Of a stretch of 64,000 bases of DNA, positions 28,667 to 37,440 are shown piece after piece. How positions within the stretch are numbered: position 1 is the stretch's first letter; each line of letters starts with the position of its first letter. The DNA comes from Candidatus Nitrosocaldaceae archaeon (GTDB lineage: Archaea > Thermoproteota > Nitrososphaeria > Nitrososphaerales > Nitrosocaldaceae), in assembly GCA_026002835.1 (NCBI GenBank), contig BPGC01000001.1, positions 124,001-188,000 of the forward strand, in the 5' to 3' direction. The position numbers were made by a program, and so were the translations under genes. The notes beneath the pieces are model-generated. The model made no database searches, had not been told where the DNA came from, and saw nothing but the letters and a program-made list of their open reading frames with translations.

Positions 28667-29125
28667 TCACAACATCCTTCTTATCAATTCTGGTAATTCT
28701 GGATTCTCACCAGTTACACCTTTTTGAGTATACAACCTTTTTGTCGATCTCTTAAAGCCTCCTCTTGGAGGATGCAAGCCGAACCATGGTTTCATATCTA
28801 ATGATGATAATTTTATATTATTACTGGCTAATGCCTCTGCTAATTTATCAATATTATCAAAGCCTAATGAATTTATAGCGTTATCATCAAGTCTTTTAGA
28901 GGAAGATTTCAAGCCTCGCTTCTCTAACAATTCCTTGATCAGCTCTTTATCTGCTTTATACCATGCTACATAATTCTTTACCTTCTTAAGCATCCCTAAC
29001 ATTGCTGGATCTTCACTAACTATAGTTGCTCTATATCTCTTATCAAGGTTAAGCAATTGCATGGTCTTCTCTGCCCAATATGGTATGTTTATTGTGCCTC
29101 TTATTCTTAGAACTATGTAAGCCAT
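28667..29125 (-). CDS. rpl30: Ribosomal protein uL30
   Basis: From the ATG at 29125 the product has 152 residues, starting MAYIVLRIRGTINIPYWAEKT-like (cited by its first residues MAYIVLRIRG). It has the long archaeal/eukaryotic form (L7e type) with the C-terminal FGLHPPRGGFKRSTKRLYTQ segment. A UUG three codons upstream overlaps the S5 stop but is less likely. It lies between S5 and L15, standard spc-operon order. Confidence 0.96.
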   Translation of the reverse strand: MAYIVLRIRGTINIPYWAEKTMQLLNLDKRYRATIVSEDPAMLGMLKKVKNYVAWYKADKELIKELLEKRGLKSSSKRLDDNAINSLGFDNIDKLAEALASNNIKLSSLDMKPWFGLHPPRGGFKRSTKRLYTQKGVTGENPELPELIRRML

Positions 29126-29130
29126 CTCTA

Positions 29131-29742
29131 TCAACCTATTCTATATGTATTCCTTAATGCTTCGTATACAGCCTTTGATGTTGATGACATTGTACTAGTT
29201 GAGCCGAAGGTTTTTGTCCAAACATCTTTTAAACCAGCAAGCCTTAGCATAACTTTGATATTATCACCAGCTACTATTCCTAAGCCTCTAGGAGCTGGTA
29301 TCAATTCAACTTTAACACTACCTCCTCTCCCATAAACTCTATATGGAATGGAGTGTTTGTTTGTGCATCTACACTCCCATGAACCACAGCCTAATCTGAC
29401 TGGTATTATATTCATCAATGATTCTTTAGTAGCTTTCTCTATAGCAGTCCTCATCTGTCTAGCCTTTCCATCTCCTATACCTATAAAACCACTCTCATCA
29501 CCACAGGCTACTATAGCTTTAAACCTTGTCATCTCACCAGCATCTGTCTGCTTCTGAACTATTCCTACATGAATGACTTCAGTCTTTATATCTGGCAGTA
29601 ATCTCTGTGTTATCTCTGGTTCTTGGATTCTATAACCTAGAGCAAAGACCTCTTCCATGCTAGTTATCTGCCCACTAGCAACAAGCATCCCTAACTTTGT
29701 TCTAGGTTTCCACTCTTCTTGAACCTCAGCAGCTCTCCTCAT
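29131..29742 (-). CDS. rps5: Ribosomal protein uS5
   Basis: The protein (203 residues from the ATG at 29742) has EEWKPRTKLGMLVASGQI, the RNA-binding KQTDAGEMTRFKAIVACGDESG-type strand pair, and the GCGSWECRC and GRGGSVKVELIPAPRGLG segments of archaeal S5. It is part of the small subunit decoding region. GGGTG lies six nt before this ATG inside the end of L18. A GUG three codons further upstream is the alternative start. Confidence 0.97.
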   Translation of the reverse strand: MRRAAEVQEEWKPRTKLGMLVASGQITSMEEVFALGYRIQEPEITQRLLPDIKTEVIHVGIVQKQTDAGEMTRFKAIVACGDESGFIGIGDGKARQMRTAIEKATKESLMNIIPVRLGCGSWECRCTNKHSIPYRVYGRGGSVKVELIPAPRGLGIVAGDNIKVMLRLAGLKDVWTKTFGSTSTMSSTSKAVYEALRNTYRIG

Positions 29743-29743
29743 A

Positions 29744-30328
29744 CTATACACCCTTCATACGCTCCGTTATAATATTCTTAACCTCGTTAAAATGAGCAGG
29801 ATAATCTTCTGGCTTTAGACCTAGGGATAATAGCCTAGAAAACCTTCTCTTATATGCTTCTTCATCCACTTTTAATAAGGAAGCATATTCTGCTATATGC
29901 TTACCTTCAATCCTATCCATCGAAGGTATAGCATCCTCATCTATTGGTATGCTTAAACCTGCATCTAGCATACCTTTTACTACAGCTGCTACTCTAGATG
30001 AGAAACTCCTATTACCTAGATATAATATGCAACTCTCAATACCTTTAGATAATGCCTTTAAACCTATTAGATAACCAGTAAGATAAGAAGCGGGAAGAGA
30101 ATTCCTAGAACCTTTCCATCCATATTTTATTAACTCTCTACTATGAGCTGAAACGATTACTTGATCTCCATCTTTCTTTGGTTTAGTTATCTGTACTTGA
30201 AGATTCTCATTACTGATCCTTACAGTAGCAAATGTATGCCTGCCTATAAGTAAGGCTTTCCTCTTCCTGTAATTAGTCTTACCTTCTCTTATTCTCTTAA
30301 GTGTATTTATATATCCCAATATCGACAC
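29744..30328 (-). CDS. rpl18: Ribosomal protein uL18
   Basis: The 194-residue protein starts at GUG and has the basic KTNYRKRKALLIGRHTFATVRISN segment (first part) and the LTGYLIGLKALSKGI and FSSRVAAVVKGMLDAGLSIP regions that bind 5S rRNA. The C-terminal extension is archaeal. It is the first gene of this cluster here; no L32e or L19e precedes it, since the upstream 196 nt are a promoter region with TATA-like gatttataaat near 30367. Confidence 0.96.
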   Translation of the reverse strand: MSILGYINTLKRIREGKTNYRKRKALLIGRHTFATVRISNENLQVQITKPKKDGDQVIVSAHSRELIKYGWKGSRNSLPASYLTGYLIGLKALSKGIESCILYLGNRSFSSRVAAVVKGMLDAGLSIPIDEDAIPSMDRIEGKHIAEYASLLKVDEEAYKRRFSRLLSLGLKPEDYPAHFNEVKNIITERMKGV

Positions 30329-30524
30329 CTTTCTCTATAGATAAATGATGCACAATGCTTGTATTTATAAATCTTACAATCTATACCATATTTAAAGTAA
30401 GAAGTATCTCTTCTTAATATTAGCAAATGATAATCATTTACTAATTATTCTATATTATATACTTTAAACTTGATAAATACTTTAGAAAAGTAAGATATTT
30501 AAGAGAAGATATGGAATATTACTT

Positions 30525-30830
30525 ATGATAATTAGATGCAAAGAGTGCGGTGCATGGATAGCATCAAATAATAATATGCTAATGGAAGAGCACAAGAACG
30601 AATGTGGTATAAACATTAAGCAGCAGACTGTAGTAAAATTTAAGAAATTCAATAATAACTATGATAAACTTACTAAATGTATAGTTGAATTAGATAACAT
30701 TAGATTTAGAGCTGTAGTATTACATCTAAGAGGAGGAATGTTTAGGATAGTAAGTACTAGTTCTCCAGACTATAAAGATATGATAGGCAAGGTAATAGAT
30801 GCATCTGATATATGTGAAGTATTATTATAA
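30525..30830 (+). CDS. Small zinc-finger hypothetical protein (101 aa)
   Basis: The protein opens with a CxxC knuckle (IRCKECGAWI) followed by a His-x4-Cys pair (EEHKNECG), together a probable C2HC zinc finger in the first 28 residues. The rest is beta-rich (CIVELDNIRFRAVVLHLRGGMFRIV). A TATA-like element about 27 nt upstream suggests a leaderless mRNA. It overlaps the end of convergent pth2 by 6 nt. No family is recognised; nucleic-acid binding is plausible only from the finger. Confidence 0.62.
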   Translation: MIIRCKECGAWIASNNNMLMEEHKNECGINIKQQTVVKFKKFNNNYDKLTKCIVELDNIRFRAVVLHLRGGMFRIVSTSSPDYKDMIGKVIDASDICEVLL

Positions 30831-31178
30831 TAATTTCAACTTTCCAGTAACTTTATTTATAATCTCTTCATCTGCAGGACCTATTCCTAAACATGTTATA
30901 GTTCCTTCTTCTAGTTGAGTTAAGCCTTTATCTTGAACTAATGCAGTTGGTAAATCTAATCTCTCCGCTTCTTCCTTCAATCTTAATAACTCATCCAAAC
31001 TATATACTTTCAATACTATCTTTGCTTGCCCTTCATTAAACCATTTGTTATATAATCTGCTATTGATCATCTTACTCTTCTCTGCTGCTAGCAATGAAGC
31101 ATGTGCTACCTGTGCTGCCAATTTTCCAGTTCCCATCTTTAGATCTTTCCTAACTACTATAACTTGTTTTAATGCAAT
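30825..31178 (-). CDS. pth2: Peptidyl-tRNA hydrolase Pth2, probable AUU start
   Basis: The protein has the Pth2 signature KMGTGKLAAQVAHASL, KIVLKVYSLDELLRL, GLTQLEEGTITCLGIGPA and ends in KLKLL. The first AUG in frame (31136) would remove the first strand. The open frame upstream encodes 14 more residues (ALKQVIVVRKDLK) that match Pth2 N-termini, but contains no AUG, GUG or UUG. ATT at 31178 gives the normal 117-residue length and lies about 27 nt from a minus-strand TATAAAAA, as expected for leaderless transcription. Pth2 releases peptides from stalled peptidyl-tRNA. Confidence 0.9.
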   Translation of the reverse strand: MALKQVIVVRKDLKMGTGKLAAQVAHASLLAAEKSKMINSRLYNKWFNEGQAKIVLKVYSLDELLRLKEEAERLDLPTALVQDKGLTQLEEGTITCLGIGPADEEIINKVTGKLKLL

Positions 31179-31181
31179 ACC

Positions 31182-31209
31182 TTATAAATAATCTAAATCT
31201 ATTTTTATA
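31182..31209. promoter_or_regulatory. Divergent pair of TATA boxes serving pth2 and the reductase gene
   Basis: cttataaata at 31181-31190 is centred about 27 nt before the ATG at 31213. On the other strand TATAAAAA (plus positions 31202-31209) is centred about 27 nt before the ATT at 31178. The crossed arrangement fits two leaderless transcripts from overlapping promoters. Confidence 0.62.
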
Positions 31210-31212
31210 CAT

Positions 31213-32343
31213 ATGTATGATCTTGTAATAGTTGGTGGTAGTATAGCTGGTTTAACTACAGCTAGAGAGGTATCTAAACATGGTTTTAAAGTTATAGTAT
31301 TAGAAGAAGATCTAGAGATTGGTACTCCAGAGCATTGTGGAGGAGTTGTAAGTCTTAAAGCTTTGCTTGAATTAGGAGTTATACCAGATAAGATGCTTCT
31401 AGAGAATATACGAATGGCAAGGATATACTCTCCTAGCAGAAAGAGTATAGAGATAGATGCTAAGAATATAGTTGCTATAGATAGAAGAAAGTTAGATAAG
31501 GAGATTGCAAAACAAGCTATTATGAATAATACTGAGATCGCATTAAATACTACTATGTTAGATTATGAAGTAAGAGATGATCTAGTTAAGATCAAGACAG
31601 ATAAAAATATCATAGAAAGCAGAATGCTAGTAGATGCTAGAGGTTGTAAAGTTATCATGCAAGATGATAGAAGTGGTGCGATAATTTCTGCTCAACATGA
31701 GATATCTGCAGAATGGCTAAATAATGCTATAGAAGTATATCTTGATAATCTAAAATACCCAGGCTTCTTTGCTTGGTTTATACCAAATGGAACATATCTA
31801 GCAAGGGCTGGAGTTGCCGGAAGGAATATCAATGCTGCGAATACTCTTAATGAATTTTTGAATGATAAAGGAAAGCATTCTTTTATGAAGTATGTATATG
31901 CTCCAATATGGGTTAAAGGACCTCTTAAAAGGTTTGTTTATGATAAAGTTATAAGAGTTGGAGATGCTGCTGGACAGACAAAACCAACTACTGCTGGAGG
32001 CATATATTCCTGTGGCATGGCTGGTATATTTGCTGGCAATGCTATAGCAGATGCTTTAGAGAATAATGATCTATCTTTATTGCATAGATATGAGCAATCA
32101 TGGTTTGGTAAATTTGGTAAAGAGTTTGAGAAGATGCTTTTAGCAAGAAGAGTGTTTGAAAGGTTGGATAATAAAGCTATAGATGATATGTTTGATGCTA
32201 TAGATGATGATCTTATAAAAGATATAGAAGATACAGATTTCGATTTCCATTCTAACGCATTGATAAAGATGCTAGGAATTAGTAAGAGTTTGAGTATTGC
32301 TAAAAGTATTCTAGGAAGCGAGATTAGAAGGTTATTCAGTTAA
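31213..32343 (+). CDS. Geranylgeranyl reductase family FAD oxidoreductase (short form)
   Basis: The 376-residue flavoprotein starts VIVGGSIAGLTTAREVSKHG and has an acidic beta-strand end VLEEDLEIGTPEHCGGVV, whose EHCGG-type motif is typical of archaeal digeranylgeranylglycerophospholipid reductase, plus the second FAD motif IRVGDAAGQTKPTTAGGIYS. It probably hydrogenates membrane-lipid isoprenoid chains. It is transcribed from a leaderless promoter divergent from pth2. Another reductase of this family is at 7089-8567. Confidence 0.88.
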   Translation: MYDLVIVGGSIAGLTTAREVSKHGFKVIVLEEDLEIGTPEHCGGVVSLKALLELGVIPDKMLLENIRMARIYSPSRKSIEIDAKNIVAIDRRKLDKEIAKQAIMNNTEIALNTTMLDYEVRDDLVKIKTDKNIIESRMLVDARGCKVIMQDDRSGAIISAQHEISAEWLNNAIEVYLDNLKYPGFFAWFIPNGTYLARAGVAGRNINAANTLNEFLNDKGKHSFMKYVYAPIWVKGPLKRFVYDKVIRVGDAAGQTKPTTAGGIYSCGMAGIFAGNAIADALENNDLSLLHRYEQSWFGKFGKEFEKMLLARRVFERLDNKAIDDMFDAIDDDLIKDIEDTDFDFHSNALIKMLGISKSLSIAKSILGSEIRRLFS

Positions 32344-32374
32344 AATATATTAATTTGTCATCAATAAATAACTT

Positions 32375-32842
32375 ATGGTTCATGAATGTATAGATAAAGA
32401 TATGAAAGAGATAAAAGATAGAGTTAAGATCGCTTTAAGAATACTTTTTAAGAATGACTCATTCCTATTAGAACATGATGTTCATGAGATATCAATAGCT
32501 CATAAACTTGCTGAATATCTACAGATATTATTTCCAGACTGGAATGTTGATTTAGAATATAACAGACGGGGTAAAGAACAAAAAAGAACCCATGACAGAA
32601 ATGAACTAATACGCCCAGATATAATCATTCATAAAAGAGGAAAACAAGATAATTTGCTAGTAATAGAGAGTAAAAAATATAATAATTGTAGTGATGAAGA
32701 TATTATGAAATTAGAATATTTAACAAATCAAAATAATAAATATAAATATAAACTAGGACTTTTTATCCGTTTTGGCAAAACCAGTAAAAGTAAACATAAA
32801 TTAAGATGGTTTAAGGATGGTAAAGAAATAAACAAACTATGA
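32375..32842 (+). CDS. Putative PD-(D/E)XK nuclease-like protein (155 aa)
   Basis: A restriction-endonuclease-like core is visible: EYNRR, then RPDIIIHKRG with the Asp, then NLLVIESKKYN with the E-x-K pair, followed by a helix (EDIMKLEYLTNQ). An N-terminal helix (EISIAHKLAEYLQILF) matches the expected start of the fold. Similar short proteins occur near defence genes in prokaryotes, but no partner is adjacent here. It overlaps the end of convergent pheT by 6 nt. The biological role is unknown. Confidence 0.62.
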   Translation: MVHECIDKDMKEIKDRVKIALRILFKNDSFLLEHDVHEISIAHKLAEYLQILFPDWNVDLEYNRRGKEQKRTHDRNELIRPDIIIHKRGKQDNLLVIESKKYNNCSDEDIMKLEYLTNQNNKYKYKLGLFIRFGKTSKSKHKLRWFKDGKEINKL

Positions 32843-34453
32843 ATGCAACATTTCATATAACTTATTCAAACTCAACTCGAATAAACTAACATTAACTCTA
32901 ATCTTCAATGCATTAATTATATCTTCCTTAGCCTCTCCAATAACTCCTATCCTATCATTAAGCATGATAGAAGCAGAAGCGTCCTCTTTCAAGACTGGAT
33001 GAATACTAGCAGGAGTTATAGCATCTCTGCCTATCAATGCTCTAAGGAATGCTTGCAAGTATGATTTAACATTAGTATAATTAGCATCCTTGCTAGCAAG
33101 AACGAATGCTAATCTATACTCTTCTTTATCTTCAAATGCTTTACCTATCTCAAACAATAATTGTGGATAAGGTTCATGTATGTTGATAGATAAGGTTTTA
33201 AGCAAAGATGGGATTAACGATGGTCTAAGCACTTCATGCTCTTTACTCTTACTATGCTCAACCTCATATCTATAATTCATACCTAATAGATTAAGGATAT
33301 CTTTATCAATAAGATCGAAGTTGAAATTCTCTATTGCATTTAAACCTATCATAACCTCTCTAGCATTATCCAAGAATTTTAATAATGCATCTTTATTACC
33401 AGATGTTTTATGTAATGGATAAGTTGCTTCTAAGTTATATATACCATATCCTATAGCAACCTCTTCAACTATATCTATAGCATTAATTATATCAAACCTA
33501 TATCTAGGTATGATGCATCTTATAATATTCTTACTAGCCTTTGCATCTAATCTGCTCTTTCTTAAACATCTTATGATCTCATCTTTAGTTAATGATAGGC
33601 CTAGCAATCTGTTTATGTATGATATATCAACCTCCATTATGCTATTATCCATATTAGGAGTCTTTATCCTCTTATTACTATAATCGATATTAACGCTCTT
33701 TATCTTAAAGCCAGCATCGAATAATGTTATTGCTAATATAGATAATGCATCTTCAGCAGCCTTTAGATCTGTAGCAGTTATCTCTATGAAGAGATCTTTT
33801 GTATGCTCATCAACTCTAGTCTGTTCAGCATTTATTATTGGAGGAAATGATATTATATTATCATCAGCATCTTTGATAACTGGATATTTATTATTGATTA
33901 TATAACCATACTTTCTTCCTAGTTCATGCTCATTAAGAACCTCTTCTAATGAATACTCTTCATCTTCATTTAATGGTATGAATCTCGTAGATGGATCTTC
34001 TAGTGTATAGATAAATGGTCCTCTAGTTTTATCATAATCATGAATGCCTATGGAAACCTTTCTTCTCTTCCTCCCTATACCATCATGTAGATCTTCTTGC
34101 ATGGTAATTATCTGCCTAATCGTTTCTTCATCTAACTTGCCATCTAGAGCTAGCATTGATACTAGGTATGGTCTTACATCTTTGACACTCTTATGAACTT
34201 TGATTGTTAGATTGCTATTATACTGCTTATAATTAGCAAGTCCTTCCTCAATACTTAGCAAGCCTTTCAATGCTCTAACAATACCATAATCTGTACTAAA
34301 GTCTGGTCTATTAGGATTGTATTCAACTTTAAGATAATCTTTTCCTTGCTCTTCAATATCCAATGCTATATATGGCAATACATCTAAAATCTTCTTCATG
34401 CTTAGATTAAGCATGCTCTTCAATCTATTATGATATAATGTTACAACTGGCAT
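32837..34453 (-). CDS. pheT: Phenylalanine-tRNA ligase beta subunit (archaeal type)
   Basis: The 538-residue protein has the archaeal/eukaryotic short PheT layout: N-terminal EYNPNRPDFSTDYGIVRALKG (given by its first residues EYNPNRPDFS), a B3/B4-like domain, a B5 domain (INRLLGLSLTKDEIIRCLRKSRL) and the catalytic-like domain with DIVEEVAIGYG. It forms the tetrameric synthetase with PheS, whose gene overlaps by 13 nt upstream. Confidence 0.96.
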   Translation of the reverse strand: MPVVTLYHNRLKSMLNLSMKKILDVLPYIALDIEEQGKDYLKVEYNPNRPDFSTDYGIVRALKGLLSIEEGLANYKQYNSNLTIKVHKSVKDVRPYLVSMLALDGKLDEETIRQIITMQEDLHDGIGRKRRKVSIGIHDYDKTRGPFIYTLEDPSTRFIPLNEDEEYSLEEVLNEHELGRKYGYIINNKYPVIKDADDNIISFPPIINAEQTRVDEHTKDLFIEITATDLKAAEDALSILAITLFDAGFKIKSVNIDYSNKRIKTPNMDNSIMEVDISYINRLLGLSLTKDEIIRCLRKSRLDAKASKNIIRCIIPRYRFDIINAIDIVEEVAIGYGIYNLEATYPLHKTSGNKDALLKFLDNAREVMIGLNAIENFNFDLIDKDILNLLGMNYRYEVEHSKSKEHEVLRPSLIPSLLKTLSINIHEPYPQLLFEIGKAFEDKEEYRLAFVLASKDANYTNVKSYLQAFLRALIGRDAITPASIHPVLKEDASASIMLNDRIGVIGEAKEDIINALKIRVNVSLFELSLNKLYEMLHS

Positions 34454-35853
34454 TTTGGAACACCTCTAAGCCATGATAATTTATTAGCATATAACTCTCT
34501 AACATCATCTAGGTTATACTTTAGCATAGCTATCCTTTCTAATCCTCCTCCCCATGCTAATACTGGATTCTTAACTCCAGTTGGAGCAGTAACCTCTGGC
34601 CTAAATATGCCCATGCCAAATAACTCTACCCATTTACCTAATCGTTCATGATATACCATAGATTGTAATGATGGTTCAGTATATGGAAAGTAAGTTGGCC
34701 AAAACTTTACCTTCTTCAACCCTAGTTTGTAATAAAACTCTCTCTGTAATCCCATGAGATCTCTTAATGTTACATTCTCATTAGTCATTATACCTTCGAC
34801 TTGATGAAACTCTGCAAGATGTTTATAGGTTAACTTTTCATTCCTAAATACCCTTCCTACACTAAATATACTAGCCTCTTCTGGCTTATTGTCTGCTAGA
34901 TACCTTATTGTTATTGATGTTGTATGAGTTCTTAGAACTAACCTTCTGCTCTCTTCTCTATCCCATCTATAATGCCAACCGTTCTTATGTATATTAGCAA
35001 CCTTTTTTATTATCCTTTCATCGATCTTTTCATCGCTCTTAGCATTTAGATAGAATGTATCTTGCATCTCTCTAGCAGGATGATCTTGAGGAGTAAACAA
35101 TATATCGAAATTCCAGAACGAACTTTGTATATAATTACCATCGATCTCTTGAAATCCTAAACCTATAAGCACTTCTCTAACCTCATCAATAACATCTTGT
35201 AATGGATGTTTTCTTCCAGCATAGATTATTGGAGCTTGTGCTTCTACATCTATAATCCTTTCTTTAATTTTTGATATCTCATCTATAAGATTATATCCTT
35301 GATCAGTAAGGCTTACTTCTATGATCTTCTTAACCTCTTCCTTGATATAATTAGGCCTTTTCTTCAAGATATTATATGCTTCTAACTCATCCTTACTTAG
35401 ATCATCATAACTAATTGGTTCTTTCAATCTTTCAAGCAATAATTCATCATTGCCTTTTTTATCATCTAATAATTTAACAACTCCTTTCTCAATTGCTATC
35501 AAGCCTTTTGTCTTTGCATTTGCAATTGCAGCATTAAACTCATTGTTAAGATCCAGTTTCTGTTTTAGATCTTTTATGCTTATCTCGTTAACCTCTTTCA
35601 ATTTATTGATCAATATGCGCTCTGGCAAACCTTTCTCTAATGCCTCTCTGCCTTTACTATCTAATTCTATTATCCTCTCTACCTTCTCAGATACATTGAT
35701 CAAATTCTTATACTTGAGCCATTCTATACCTCTTCTGATCTGATCTATACTCAGATTAGTCTCTTTGGCTAGAGCTTCTATACTCATCTTCTTATCTCTC
35801 AATGCTAGAATTATTCTTCTTTCTATATCATGAAGAGTTCTTGGATCTATCAA
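34441..35853 (-). CDS. pheS: Phenylalanine-tRNA ligase alpha subunit
   Basis: The 470-residue protein has N-terminal winged-helix repeats (about 1-190) for tRNA binding and a class II catalytic core with GRKHPLQDVIDEVREVLIGLGF, the motif 2 loop VFRNEKLTYKHLAEFHQVEG, and motif 3 GGGLERIAMLKY. It charges tRNA-Phe together with PheT. The two genes are coupled and read from right to left. Confidence 0.97.
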   Translation of the reverse strand: MIDPRTLHDIERRIILALRDKKMSIEALAKETNLSIDQIRRGIEWLKYKNLINVSEKVERIIELDSKGREALEKGLPERILINKLKEVNEISIKDLKQKLDLNNEFNAAIANAKTKGLIAIEKGVVKLLDDKKGNDELLLERLKEPISYDDLSKDELEAYNILKKRPNYIKEEVKKIIEVSLTDQGYNLIDEISKIKERIIDVEAQAPIIYAGRKHPLQDVIDEVREVLIGLGFQEIDGNYIQSSFWNFDILFTPQDHPAREMQDTFYLNAKSDEKIDERIIKKVANIHKNGWHYRWDREESRRLVLRTHTTSITIRYLADNKPEEASIFSVGRVFRNEKLTYKHLAEFHQVEGIMTNENVTLRDLMGLQREFYYKLGLKKVKFWPTYFPYTEPSLQSMVYHERLGKWVELFGMGIFRPEVTAPTGVKNPVLAWGGGLERIAMLKYNLDDVRELYANKLSWLRGVPKCQL

Positions 35854-35890
35854 TTTAACTCTTAATCAAATCCTAGAAATATAGGTTTAA

Positions 35891-36802
35891 CTATTCTGGA
35901 TGATTAAGCATAGCTGGCATATAGATCATATTATCTCTAGTTGCTATCCTATCCTCTTTATCTAACCTATTCTTAACATTCCTTCCTAAAGCAAATAACG
36001 CTTTATGATTATCTTTATCATAGAATGATAATTCTCCTTTAATCCTATCAAAGTTCTTATCTGCATCTAAAGGATCTTCATAATCGCTAGCAATAACAAA
36101 CCCCCATAAACCACCATAACTTCTTACTGGAGCGTTATATGCTCTAACATACTTGAATACTTGCTCCATAGTGTTATGAATAATTGTAAAACAATCAGTG
36201 CTAAATTGAGGAGAGGTTGCTTGTGTAACTATACAACCTCCATCATTTAGCCTATCTTTTAATAATGAGTAAAACTCTTTAGTGTATAATGGTTGAGATG
36301 TTCCTTCTGTAGGATCTGTAACATCTAGAATGATTACATCATATTTATCCTTATTATCTTCAATATATCTCATGCCATCTGTAAATATTATCTCTACTCT
36401 ATCATCATAAAACGAACCTTTATGCATCTCTTCTAGATGCTTTTTGCATAGTTCTATAAGTTCTTCATCTATATCTATTACCTTGATCTTTTGCACGTCG
36501 TATTTTAGGATCTCTCTCATAGTTGCTCCTTCTCCTCCTCCTATAACTAATACATTCTTTGGATCTTTAGCAGTAAGCATAGCTGGATGAACCAGAGCTT
36601 CATGATAAATATACTCATCAAACGTAGATGATTGAACAGCTCCGTCTATAATCAAGCATTTACCTAGATCTGGAGATTCTACAATATCTACCTCTTGGTA
36701 TCTAGTCTTCCTACTATAGATTACTCTAGATACACGCAACGTCAATCCCACGTACTTTGTATGCCAGTCTATATAGATCCTCCACTCAGTTGGCGATCTC
36801 AA
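35891..36802 (-). CDS. speE: Spermidine synthase (polyamine aminopropyltransferase)
   Basis: The 303-residue protein has YQEVDIVESPDLGKCLIIDGAVQ, the decarboxylated-SAM binding motif VLVIGGGEGATMREILKY, and the catalytic Asp loop DVIILDVTDPTEG (variant of the usual D-x-x-DP motif). It transfers an aminopropyl group to putrescine or agmatine. Its start overlaps the end of speD by 17 nt, giving a compact polyamine operon. Confidence 0.93.
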   Translation of the reverse strand: MRSPTEWRIYIDWHTKYVGLTLRVSRVIYSRKTRYQEVDIVESPDLGKCLIIDGAVQSSTFDEYIYHEALVHPAMLTAKDPKNVLVIGGGEGATMREILKYDVQKIKVIDIDEELIELCKKHLEEMHKGSFYDDRVEIIFTDGMRYIEDNKDKYDVIILDVTDPTEGTSQPLYTKEFYSLLKDRLNDGGCIVTQATSPQFSTDCFTIIHNTMEQVFKYVRAYNAPVRSYGGLWGFVIASDYEDPLDADKNFDRIKGELSFYDKDNHKALFALGRNVKNRLDKEDRIATRDNMIYMPAMLNHPE

Positions 36803-37175
36803 GATCTAACCTCGCTTTTCTAACTGTTTTAACTGAACCCCTATTGAGTTTCTTAACCTTAATATTCTTTGGTTTTATTGCCTCAACTATCTTATCTTGT
36901 ATGAAAGTTGGATCCATCTTTGGACTGCATGTGAATATATCCAAAGCAGCATATTCATATTCTGGCCATGTATGTATTGATATATGTGATTCTGCTATGC
37001 ACACTACTCCAGTAACTCCTCCTTCATACCCAAACTTATGAAAATACTTTGATAAGATAGTTGCACCGCCTAATTTTGCTGCATTTACAAGTATCTCTTT
37101 TATCATTTCTACATCACGTAGGATTGCTTCGTTGCACCCATACAACTCTATTATCAAGTGTGTACCGATGTGCAT
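36786..37175 (-). CDS. speD: S-adenosylmethionine decarboxylase proenzyme (or arginine decarboxylase paralogue)
   Basis: The 129-residue protein has the self-cleavage site region CIAESHISIHTWPEYEYAALDIFTC, cited by its core AESHISIHTWPE, with the Ser that becomes the pyruvoyl group, and a catalytic Cys in the following strand. Adjacent speE favours SAM decarboxylase, which supplies the aminopropyl donor. In some archaea a paralogue of the same fold decarboxylates arginine, so substrate remains partly open. Confidence 0.9.
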   Translation of the reverse strand: MHIGTHLIIELYGCNEAILRDVEMIKEILVNAAKLGGATILSKYFHKFGYEGGVTGVVCIAESHISIHTWPEYEYAALDIFTCSPKMDPTFIQDKIVEAIKPKNIKVKKLNRGSVKTVRKARLDLEIAN

Positions 37176-37260
37176 TACTTGAGATTAAACAAAACCAATT
37201 TTTATGAACGTTTCTTTTCGAGAATCGTTATTATAATCTGATATTAATTATTATATATCG

Positions 37261-37317
37261 ATATTCGGATACTAATAAAACTAGAATTATGCATATATAT
37301 ACTTAGAATCCGAATAT
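37261..37317. repeat. Inverted repeat upstream of speD
   Basis: ATATTCGGAT (37261-37270) and ATCCGAATAT (37308-37317) form a perfect 10-bp inverted repeat separated by 37 nt, within the 265-nt gap between speD and a redoxin gene. It could be paired operator sites or a hairpin; the flanking DNA is very AT-rich and holds no gene. Confidence 0.4.
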
Positions 37318-37440
37318 AGTAATCTAGATATATATTGGTATTCTTACTTATAATTCTTCATAACAAGAGTATAAAATATTGATAGAAGAAGGTTTAATTA
37401 AATAATTTGTGATAATATTGGATAATGTATATTTAGATTA

